From: Candidatus Heimdallarchaeota archaeon
GTDB lineage: Archaea > Asgardarchaeota > Heimdallarchaeia > JABLTI01
Direction: 5' to 3'
Assembly: GCA_019058275.1 (NCBI GenBank)
Contig: JAHLVW010000036.1
Location: 1 to 64,000 of the forward strand
Length of the DNA stretch: 64,000 bases
The position numbers were made by a program, and so were the translations under genes. Below the pieces are notes generated by a model. The model searched no databases, was not told where the DNA came from, and saw only the letters and a program-made list of their open reading frames with translations. Positions within the stretch are counted from its first letter, which is position 1. Each line of letters begins with the position of its first letter. Below are positions 45,201 through 53,164 of this stretch, one piece after another.

Positions 45201-48200
45201 GGTGCTATATCTGCAGAAGGATCTTTTCCATTTGATGCTAGAGCAAACGGATTTGTTATGGGCGAAGGAGCAGGTTTCTGTGTTCTAAAACGTTTATCAG
45301 AAGCTGTTAAAGATGGCAATAAAATTTACGCTGTATTTAGAGGATTTGGAGCTGCTTCTGACGGGAAAGGAAAAGGAATTACTGCCCCTAATCCTATCGG
45401 ACAAAAACTTGCAATAGAAAGAGCACTAGACCAAGCTGGTCTTACATTCTCTGATATACAATATGTTGAAGCACACGGTACAAGTACAACTGTAGGTGAT
45501 GTCATTGAAATGCAAGTACTGAACGAAATGGCTCAAGACATAAAACCAGCATCAATTGCTATAGGTTCTATTAAAAGTCAAATTGGTCACTTGAAGAGTG
45601 CCGGAGGTATTGCTTCAATAATAAAAACAGCTCTTGCACTGCACCATAAAATTCTACCACCTTCTATCAATTTTAAGACACCTAATCCAAAAATAGATTG
45701 GGCGACTTCACCATTTTACGTTAATATTAATAAACAAGATTGGAAGCTACCCTCAACTGGTTTTAGAGCTGCAGGGATTTCTTCTTTTGGTTTTGGTGGT
45801 ACAAACTACCATGCAATTATAGAGGAATACATTCCTGGTAAAACTAGAGGTCATTTACCAACCCTAATTAGTTCTAAGGAATTACAGAACATTCTTGCAG
45901 GAGCTCATATTGCTCAAGGATTAAGCACCTCAGCTGAATTTGAGAAGGTTCTAGATACCTCAAAATGGCAAGATTACATTGGTAAGAACATTTCACTAGA
46001 GATTGAACCAATCTTCTTTGGAGGTAATTCCGAACAAGAATTAATTGATTCCATAAATGACTATAAAGGTGCAATCCCTCAGAGCACATTTAAAACAGAT
46101 GGTACAGGATTTCGTGTAAGGAACTTAACTGTACAATCACTAGATAATCTATCTAAGAAAATTAAAGCAAGTATAACTTGTTCATCACTAGAAGATTTAC
46201 CAAAAACCTTAGATACTTTAGTTGAAGGTATAAAAGAGAAAAGAAAACGAAAATTGCTTATGAATAAGGGGATGTTCTTCAGTGATGATCATTCTCTTGG
46301 TAAAATAGCTTTTCTTTTCCCTGGACAAGGAAGTCAATATCTTCGCATGGGTAAAGAGCTATTTGAAAAATACACAATAGTTCAAGAGACTTTCAATGAA
46401 GCAGATGAAATTACAAAAGAACTTATCGGTTTTCCAATATCAGATGTAATTTTCACAAATGGAAAATCTGATGAAGAAGCAGTAGCGCAACTAAAAGAAA
46501 CAGAAATCACTCAACCAGCAATCTTTACTTTGAATATTGCTATTTTCAGATTACTGAAGTCCTTTGGTATAGAACCTGATTTTGTTGCAGGTCATAGCAT
46601 GGGTGAATATGCTGCTTTAGTTGCTTCAGGGATCCTTAGTCTTAGAGATGGATTCCTTGCTATTGTTCCTCGTGGACAAACTATGTCTAAATTCAAATCT
46701 AAGGATAAAGGAACGATGGCTTCAATAGGAGCTGGATATGAAGTTGTTGATGAAGTTCTCAAAACAATTGATGAATATGTTATTGCTGCTAATAAGAACT
46801 CACCAAAACAAACGGTAATATCTGGTTCTACTGTAGGTGTTAAAGCAGCTGTAAAAGCTTTTACAGATAAAGGTATTCCTGCTATTCCATTGCCTGTTTC
46901 AGCTGCATTCCATTCTAAAATAGTTGAAATAGCAGTTGTTGAATTCAGAAAAGCACTAAAGAAATTAAAATACAAAAAACCACTAATACTAATCTCCAGT
47001 AATGTTACTGGAGAATTGTATCCAACAACAAGAAAAGAAATAATCGATTTATTATGTGCTCAAGTATGCTCTCCTGTTGAATGGATAAAACAAATAACTG
47101 ACATGTATGAGAAACATGGAGCTAGAACATTCATAGAAATAGGTCCAAAATACGTTCTAACGAGTTTCAATCGAGGAATACTTGAGGAAAAAACTGATGT
47201 TTTATCACTTGCATCAAATCATCCTAAGAGAGGAGCTATTCAACATTTCTCTGAAGTGATTGGTGCATTAGGAACTTATTGCTATCCTATAAAGTATCCA
47301 GCATTAGAAAGTACAATATATACACCTGAATTCAGAAATCCACTCGAGAGATTTTATACGAAGAGAGTAATTAGTAGAGAATCAGTAAGACAAACTATCG
47401 TAAAGAAATCTCCTTTTGACATTCTAATAAATTCAAAACTCAAATCATTAGTCAAAGAGGACTCATTTAGTGACTATCTTAAATTACAAGCACCAGCAAT
47501 AAGTGCCTTTTTAGAAGTTGGCTATGAAACCTATAAAACAACGATTGCTGAAGCAATGAAAGAAAAGGAGAGGTTCGATAAACTCCAAATTAATACTGAA
47601 GCAATTGGAATAACTGGCGTATCCATAGGACTACCTGGCAGAGATAGGAAGGTATTTGATGAATCAAACTTTGATGCGATTCTTGCAGGAGAAAATTTCA
47701 TTGATCTTATACCAATGGAATATCGTAAAAAAATGGTTGATAAGAATATTGTACGTCTTGTCAAAGATGCTATTAAAGGTGCACAATTCCAGACAATCTC
47801 GGATGTTAGCGAAGTAATTAAATTAGCTGCACAGAAAGGCCAATTCAATCTTTCTGAAGAATATGGTGTAGATGTTGGTTTTACTGAGATTTTAGATATT
47901 ACATTTCAATTAGCTTTTGCAGCTGGTATTGAAGCTATGAGAGATGCAGGTATCCCACTGATGCCATTAAAAGTTAAAACCTCTGTAGGTAAGGAAATTA
48001 CAAAGGGATGGGCATTACCCGAGTCATTAAGAAATGAAACTGGAATAATTTTTGCATCAGCATTTCCTGCTTATAGTAATTTAATCTCAGTTGTATCTGA
48101 ATATCTAGCAGATAAATATGCAAATAAAAATCGAGAGGAAATAAATCTCCTTTTTGATGAGTTAATTGACCAAATTTCTAATAAAACCTCAAAAGAGAGG

Positions 48201-51200
48201 ATTCAACAGTGGTTCCTCAACAATAAGTCACAAATTGCTACTGATAAAGAGTCACAATTCCAATTCAGTAGGAAGTTCTTGTTTGAAATACTTTCAATGG
48301 GTCATTCACAATTTGCACAATTCATTAGAGCTAGAGGACCTAACACTCAAGTAAATGCTGCATGTTCATCTACAACCCAAGCTGTTGCTATAGCAGAAGA
48401 TTGGATAAGAACCAGTAGATGTAAAAGAGTAATAGTGATTGCTGCAGATGATGTAACCAATGAGGTCATGCTTGAATGGATTGGGTCTGGCTTTTTAGCA
48501 GTAGGTGCAGCAACAACACTTGAGAAAGTAGAAGAAGCAGCTTTACCTTTTGATAAAAGAAGGCATGGCATGATAATCGGAATGGGCGCTGTAGGAATAG
48601 TAATAGAAGCAGAATCAGCAATTCAAAAAAGAGGAGTAAAACCCATTGTTGACTTGCTGGGAACTCACATAGTGAATTCCGCTTTCCATGGAACAAGATT
48701 GGACAGAGATCATATCTCTTCACAAGTGGATGAATTTATTACAAATATTGAACGAAGACATGGAATCACTCGAGAGGAAATTGCCAGAGAACTGGTATTT
48801 GTTAGCCATGAAACATATACTCCAGCAAGAGGAGGAAGTGCTTCTGCTGAAGTAGATGCTTTAAGAAAAACATTTGGTAGCATGATTGACAAGATCGTTA
48901 TTGCCAATACAAAAGGATTTACAGGACATGCTATGGGTGCTGGTATTGAAGATGTCGTTGCTGTTAAGATTCTTGAAAAAGGAATTGTACCTCCTGTTGC
49001 TAATTGGAAAGAGCTTGATCCAGAACTTGGACACTTGAATCTGTCAAAAGGTGGAAAATATAACGTTAAATACGCTCTTAGATTTGCAGCTGGTTTTGGA
49101 TCTCAACTTACTCTAGTTTTGTACAGATTAAACACTTCCCTAAATCGTCTTGAAGGTGTTGGCTATGAACAATGGTTGAACTCTCTAGGTGGTACTAAAT
49201 CAACTATGGAAGTTGTAAAGAAAACCCTGCGTTTGAAGGAAGATCCAACTTTAATTAAACCTCAGCAAATTATTCCAAAAATTACTGCCCAAACTGGTAG
49301 TATGCAAGATGAGGGGATAGTTAAAGCTGTTGTTGATTTAATTTCCGAAAAAACTGGTTATCCAATAGATATGATTGAGCCAAATATGCATTTAGAGGAA
49401 GACTTGGGGATTGACACAGTAAAGCAAGCTGAATTATTTGGTGTCATAAGAACTAAATACAGTTTACCTCGAGAGGAAGGCGTAAGAATCCAAGAATACT
49501 TCTCAGTAAATAAAATCGCTGAATATATTACTTCTAGAATTTCAGGAGAAATTCAACCTTCGAGTGTAGACTCAGGTGTTCAAATACAACAGAGTACTTC
49601 CTCATCTCATAAAGAGATAGCAAAGGAAATTACTCTTCTAATTTCTGAGAAAACTGGTTATCCAACAGATATGATAGAAGCTGATATGGAATTAGAAGAA
49701 GATCTTGGTATAGACACAGTTAAGCAAGCAGAAATGTTTGGAATCATCAGAACAAAATGGAATCTACCAAGAGAGGAAGGTATTCGTATACAAGAGTATT
49801 CAACTGTCAATAAAATTGCTGAATATATTCTGAAAAGAGTTAGTGATGCTTCACAAACTTCAACTGAAGTAGTAGCTGAAACAACAACCTCAACAGAAGA
49901 TATCTATGTACCTGCTAAACGATTGGTCTTACAATTAATTGAATCACCTATGCCCAAAGCTGAAAAAATCAAATTAAAGGATAAAAAATTCATTATCGCT
50001 GGTGAAACAGGACCATTCACTACTAAACTAATTTCACTACTAGGAGACAAGAAAGCTAATCTAATAAAACATCTTGATTTGAAAACTCTTAACTCGAGAG
50101 AGAAAATACTCAAAGAAATACCTGAAGATGTTATAGATGGCTTGATTTACATTGAACCAAAAACTAGTCAGAAAAATAAGCACAACTTAACAGCTAGAAT
50201 CTTCTTCACTCTTTGTCGTGATATCAACTATTCTGATTCACCTTTAGTATTAACCATAAGCGAAAACATAACCTCTTTTGGTTGGAATGGTAAGCATAAA
50301 CCAATTTCTGGTTCACTTACTGGATTAACTAAAGCCATTGCTCGTGAATTTACAAATAGTAGAGTTAAATGTGTTGCGTGTAATGATCCTAAATATGCTA
50401 TCGATGAAATCTGTGCAGGAGATGGATCTATCGAAGTTTCCTATACAGAGGATGGTAAAAGAAAAGTTTTCGTTACAGTGGAAACTCCTGTTGAAGTTAC
50501 TGATCAACCGTTTACAATCTCAAAGGATGAATTGGTAATTATTACTGGTGGAGCTCTAGGAATTACTCATCAAATTTCTAAAGAATTAGCGAAAAGATAT
50601 CAACCCAAATTAGCTTTGGTTGGCATTGAAACTCTCCCAGATAATATTGATGAAATAGCCAATTATAGTGAAGAAAGGTTAGCTCAATTAAAAGATCAAT
50701 TGATTAGTGATTTAAAACAAAGAGAAGAAAGAGTTACTCCGGTTCTAATAGAAAAGGAATGGTCAAAAATCAGCAAAGCAATTGATGTTAAAAAAGGGAT
50801 CGAAGAGCTAACTGCACTAGGTAGTGTTGTAAAATATTACTCAACTAATGTCGTAAATACCGAACAAATGAAATCTACCATTGAACAAATTGGTGCTGAT
50901 TTTGGTCAAGAAATTATTGGTATAATTCATGGTGCAGGTTTAGAAATTTCTAGATTAATTAAAGATAAAAAACCAGAGGAATTTGATCTTGTTTACAATG
51001 TAAAAGCCATTGGCTTAGATAACCTAATTCAAAACATAAACATGAAGAAGGTAAAATTCGTCAAATGCTTTTCATCAGTTGCTGGTAGATATGGTAATGG
51101 TGGCCAAGTCGACTATTCAGCTGCTAATGATTATCTCTCCAAGAATTGTTGGCAATTAAGGTCAAAAGGAATTCGTGCAACTTCTATTTGTTGGTCTGCT

Positions 51201-53000
51201 TGGGGTGAAGTGGGTATGGCAACAAGAGGGTCTATTATGACAGTTTTGAAATATGCTGGCGTAACTCCTATAACTGTCAATGATGGAGTGGCAGCTTTCA
51301 TAAATGAACTCGAGTATGGTTTAGAACCTGAAGTTGTTATTGCTGGAAAACTTGGTGTGTTAATGGAATCACCTTCTGCTTTCATTCAAGTCGACAAGAA
51401 TTTTTATCCATTAATTGGCAAGATAAAAAGAAACTTTGATGGTTCTATTGTTAGTATTAGGAACTTCACATTAGATAATGATCTCTACTTAAATCATCAC
51501 AGATTTGATAATATTCCATATCTCCCCGCTGTGATTGGCTTAGAGATTTTCGCAGAACTAGCAAAAATTGCATTTCCAAAATCAAAACTTGCTGGGTTTA
51601 ATGATGTGGAATTCAAATCAGCTATAAAATTCACAAATGATAAATCCAGAATTCTGAAAGCACGATTGAACTATTCAACAAAGAACCCAGAATGCACCAT
51701 CTTTTCAGAATTTGTTAAGGATGGTGTAACGATTGGGAAACCAAATACACACTTTAAAGCCAAAATAATTCTAGGACAAACCAAAGAAGAAATAGTAAAG
51801 AAACCAAAACTTCAGAAAGGAAGCTTAGCAAATAAGAAGAATATATACGACATTCTACCTCATGGACCATTATTCCAAGTTCTCAAGGATATAAATGATG
51901 TTAGCCAAGAAATAATTGCTAAAACCTCCATTCCAGTTAAGAATCACTTCAATTTTGAAAATATAGGATTTACATCAATGCCTTTAACCTTGGAAGCAGC
52001 TTTTCAAGCAATGGGAATACTTGATATAGTTAAGCATGAAAAACTTGGGCTTCCATTTGGTATAAAATCCTTAACCTTTAATAAAACTGATGAACCACCT
52101 GCTTTTGTATTAGGTTCAAAAATAGATGAAACTGATTTTGGTAGTCTATATGATTTTAAAGTAATCTCACAATCTGGTAAATCCCTACTAAAAGTAGAGG
52201 GGTATGCAACTGTTCAAGTTGATTTCAGAGCAGAGCTAGTTGGTACGCAAACCATCCAATTAAATCGAGTAAAAAGATTGTTTGATATAACGAAAGGAGC
52301 TCATCTTGAAGTTATTAGTGTAAATCAAATCAAAGAGAATTTAAAAGATACTGATTTCATAGATAAAAACCTTCATCCAGAAGAAAAAGAGAAGCTAGCA
52401 TCCATTAAGGTTGAAAAGAAAAGAGACGAATGGTTTGCTGGTTTAATAGCAATTAAACAAGCACTGCAAAAAATGGATCCAAATCTAAATCCAAATGCAA
52501 TTAAAATTTCAAAGACTGAACTTGGAAAACCATTTATTCAATTGGACAAGAAAAAATCCCCAATCCATCTATCCATTACTCATAGCAATGGTTTTGCTGT
52601 TGGGATAGTAGATCCAACATCAAACACAGGAATTGATCTCGAGATCAAAGAAAAAAGAGATGATTCATTTGTGAAGGAGCTTATTGGACCACAAGAACAA
52701 GAGTTACTAAAGAATGAACAGATGGATATTACAGAAGAATTACTTACGAAAATCTGGACCGCAAAAGAAGCAGCTTCTAAAGTTCTTGGAGTAGGCTTGA
52801 ATATCGATTTACATGATCTAATTATTAGTAATATTAAAGATCAAGAAATAACTCTACAAATCGATCCTGTAAAGATTCCTGAAGAAGGCAAAAAGTATCT
52901 AGATAAAAAATTGATACGAAAATCAAACCTTGAATTGATTGCTAAAATAGCACAAAATGAGGAATTTGTTGCATCAATATGTCAAATTAATAGTAAATAA
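42255..53000 (+). CDS. Type I fatty-acid/PUFA-synthase-like megasynthase (ER-ER-KS-AT-KS-ACP-ACP-KR-DH-PPTase)
   Basis: One uninterrupted frame encodes 3,581 residues. Two nitronate-monooxygenase-like TIM-barrel modules come first: residues 10-250 (VKGNEAAGRVGD near 132) and 335-560 (IQGPMANVSES, GMECGGHIGV), like the FMN enoyl reductases PfaD and fungal FAS ER. KS1 (730-1195) has Cys940, His1074 and His1112. The AT (1347-1640) has GHSMGE Ser1448 and AAFH His1553, malonyl type. KS2 (1781-2295) has Cys2037, His2185 and His2225. ACP1 and ACP2 read LGIDTVKQAE, with Thr2388 and Thr2488 where Ser is expected. The KR has a structural half at 2555-2740 and a catalytic half at 2755-3035 (TGGALGI, Tyr2954). 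The double-hotdog DH (3070-3345) has His3082 and Glu3247. The Sfp-type PPTase (3365-3581) has GIDLE at Asp3461 and WTAKEAASK near 3501. No thioesterase is visible. AGGAGA precedes the ATG. The product (fatty acid, polyene or other polyketide) cannot be read from sequence. Confidence 0.95.
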   Translation: MVSRYDFENIISKHKPILAYNPQGISDVTLIKSVVESGGIGLVDLERLQDDTIQELLQNCSQNINDSWGIRISSKEQLKLVLTQHEDSFPLILVIGDFKLTSTDLQKIKAKSIVLLAEVISLEEAYDKKWAEVFIVKGNEAAGRVGDQTSFILAQQFADAGLPFIVQGGIGLYTTPAVFAVGAKAIVLDTQLFLTPESPLSNQVKEFLSKLDATDTKVLGESTSKKYRVYARLGTKIVREIVQKEKELLELTKKERTKVFQEILLSKRDMFDKDDISNCLIPIGQDIPFAGILTAKFKDVNGIINGLLKQAKKQIKEAIMNYPFRENTEIAKTLGVKYPLIQGPMANVSESPKFAKVTSNAGALPFLALGSLFPNQTRTLISETKKALGEKPFGCGLIGLEANKTARDEHLKIIKELKPPFVVVAAGTIDQAKEIMNYDIETFLHTPSPLIFAEAIESNVYSLILEGMECGGHIGVLTSFVLWELSLHQLAKLEDSIKNSNKKVTVAFAGGIGDRFSAAIAGVVSSSLPELMNGVMWVGSAYILVKEIVETGAIQPLYQQLALNAKETMVMGETVNTRARSIPTPFAREIIKRELDRIHEGISLKERKHQYERDNLGATRVAALGEIWNPDGEDDKPNRFMFVDEKVQHKKGNYLIGQIVTSLRCIRSIDNLHDELIMNSQKVVTKKGMELAEKLRQISEQVLKIPEKKIDPVSTDISYQEVNTDIFESEGIAVIGLGCVFPDAPNIKTYWKNILKKVYSIKEISKKRWHGDINLFYSEDRNMPNKTYAKIAAEIEDLKFNSIEFKIPPKVTITMGKTQKLALMAAKEALSDSGLLEKGVDNNRTAVIIGNSMGDEIRGDRTRKIYVPEFLASIEKTSSFKDIDKKSWENIRKEVFDDYESKLSPINEDAMPGELSNIIAGRIANVFNLRGKSMTTDAACASSLAALNVAVKGLLDKEYNVALCGGVDCSLDPTTFVKFAKIGAISAEGSFPFDARANGFVMGEGAGFCVLKRLSEAVKDGNKIYAVFRGFGAASDGKGKGITAPNPIGQKLAIERALDQAGLTFSDIQYVEAHGTSTTVGDVIEMQVLNEMAQDIKPASIAIGSIKSQIGHLKSAGGIASIIKTALALHHKILPPSINFKTPNPKIDWATSPFYVNINKQDWKLPSTGFRAAGISSFGFGGTNYHAIIEEYIPGKTRGHLPTLISSKELQNILAGAHIAQGLSTSAEFEKVLDTSKWQDYIGKNISLEIEPIFFGGNSEQELIDSINDYKGAIPQSTFKTDGTGFRVRNLTVQSLDNLSKKIKASITCSSLEDLPKTLDTLVEGIKEKRKRKLLMNKGMFFSDDHSLGKIAFLFPGQGSQYLRMGKELFEKYTIVQETFNEADEITKELIGFPISDVIFTNGKSDEEAVAQLKETEITQPAIFTLNIAIFRLLKSFGIEPDFVAGHSMGEYAALVASGILSLRDGFLAIVPRGQTMSKFKSKDKGTMASIGAGYEVVDEVLKTIDEYVIAANKNSPKQTVISGSTVGVKAAVKAFTDKGIPAIPLPVSAAFHSKIVEIAVVEFRKALKKLKYKKPLILISSNVTGELYPTTRKEIIDLLCAQVCSPVEWIKQITDMYEKHGARTFIEIGPKYVLTSFNRGILEEKTDVLSLASNHPKRGAIQHFSEVIGALGTYCYPIKYPALESTIYTPEFRNPLERFYTKRVISRESVRQTIVKKSPFDILINSKLKSLVKEDSFSDYLKLQAPAISAFLEVGYETYKTTIAEAMKEKERFDKLQINTEAIGITGVSIGLPGRDRKVFDESNFDAILAGENFIDLIPMEYRKKMVDKNIVRLVKDAIKGAQFQTISDVSEVIKLAAQKGQFNLSEEYGVDVGFTEILDITFQLAFAAGIEAMRDAGIPLMPLKVKTSVGKEITKGWALPESLRNETGIIFASAFPAYSNLISVVSEYLADKYANKNREEINLLFDELIDQISNKTSKERIQQWFLNNKSQIATDKESQFQFSRKFLFEILSMGHSQFAQFIRARGPNTQVNAACSSTTQAVAIAEDWIRTSRCKRVIVIAADDVTNEVMLEWIGSGFLAVGAATTLEKVEEAALPFDKRRHGMIIGMGAVGIVIEAESAIQKRGVKPIVDLLGTHIVNSAFHGTRLDRDHISSQVDEFITNIERRHGITREEIARELVFVSHETYTPARGGSASAEVDALRKTFGSMIDKIVIANTKGFTGHAMGAGIEDVVAVKILEKGIVPPVANWKELDPELGHLNLSKGGKYNVKYALRFAAGFGSQLTLVLYRLNTSLNRLEGVGYEQWLNSLGGTKSTMEVVKKTLRLKEDPTLIKPQQIIPKITAQTGSMQDEGIVKAVVDLISEKTGYPIDMIEPNMHLEEDLGIDTVKQAELFGVIRTKYSLPREEGVRIQEYFSVNKIAEYITSRISGEIQPSSVDSGVQIQQSTSSSHKEIAKEITLLISEKTGYPTDMIEADMELEEDLGIDTVKQAEMFGIIRTKWNLPREEGIRIQEYSTVNKIAEYILKRVSDASQTSTEVVAETTTSTEDIYVPAKRLVLQLIESPMPKAEKIKLKDKKFIIAGETGPFTTKLISLLGDKKANLIKHLDLKTLNSREKILKEIPEDVIDGLIYIEPKTSQKNKHNLTARIFFTLCRDINYSDSPLVLTISENITSFGWNGKHKPISGSLTGLTKAIAREFTNSRVKCVACNDPKYAIDEICAGDGSIEVSYTEDGKRKVFVTVETPVEVTDQPFTISKDELVIITGGALGITHQISKELAKRYQPKLALVGIETLPDNIDEIANYSEERLAQLKDQLISDLKQREERVTPVLIEKEWSKISKAIDVKKGIEELTALGSVVKYYSTNVVNTEQMKSTIEQIGADFGQEIIGIIHGAGLEISRLIKDKKPEEFDLVYNVKAIGLDNLIQNINMKKVKFVKCFSSVAGRYGNGGQVDYSAANDYLSKNCWQLRSKGIRATSICWSAWGEVGMATRGSIMTVLKYAGVTPITVNDGVAAFINELEYGLEPEVVIAGKLGVLMESPSAFIQVDKNFYPLIGKIKRNFDGSIVSIRNFTLDNDLYLNHHRFDNIPYLPAVIGLEIFAELAKIAFPKSKLAGFNDVEFKSAIKFTNDKSRILKARLNYSTKNPECTIFSEFVKDGVTIGKPNTHFKAKIILGQTKEEIVKKPKLQKGSLANKKNIYDILPHGPLFQVLKDINDVSQEIIAKTSIPVKNHFNFENIGFTSMPLTLEAAFQAMGILDIVKHEKLGLPFGIKSLTFNKTDEPPAFVLGSKIDETDFGSLYDFKVISQSGKSLLKVEGYATVQVDFRAELVGTQTIQLNRVKRLFDITKGAHLEVISVNQIKENLKDTDFIDKNLHPEEKEKLASIKVEKKRDEWFAGLIAIKQALQKMDPNLNPNAIKISKTELGKPFIQLDKKKSPIHLSITHSNGFAVGIVDPTSNTGIDLEIKEKRDDSFVKELIGPQEQELLKNEQMDITEELLTKIWTAKEAASKVLGVGLNIDLHDLIISNIKDQEITLQIDPVKIPEEGKKYLDKKLIRKSNLELIAKIAQNEEFVASICQINSK

Positions 53001-53100
53001 TTGACCAATTGAAATCCAAATGAAAGTAAACTAGAAATTATATCAATAGGTAATTTTTAAAGATGTAGCACTCAATTATTGTTTGAGATAGTCAAAAGAT

Positions 53101-53143
53101 AGCTGGAAAATTGCAGATGATGTCCTCATCTGCAATTTCAGCT
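53101..53143 (+). other. Strong hairpin between the megasynthase and the TPR gene
   Basis: AAATTGCAGATGA (53108-53120) and TCATCTGCAATTT (53126-53138) pair perfectly over 13 bp with loop TGTCC. The stem extends by AGCTG/CAGCT (53101-53105/53139-53143) past a 2-nt bulge. It lies 100 nt after the megasynthase stop and 21 nt before the next ATG, so it may terminate the operon or form a leader structure for the TPR gene. No clear T-run follows. Confidence 0.55.
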
Positions 53144-53164
53144 ATAATTTCTAGGTGAATTGAA

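Noticed and set aside
47595-49130. Second KS domain as an inactive chain-length factor
   Set aside because: The active-site Cys and both His residues are present, so it is annotated as a ketosynthase.
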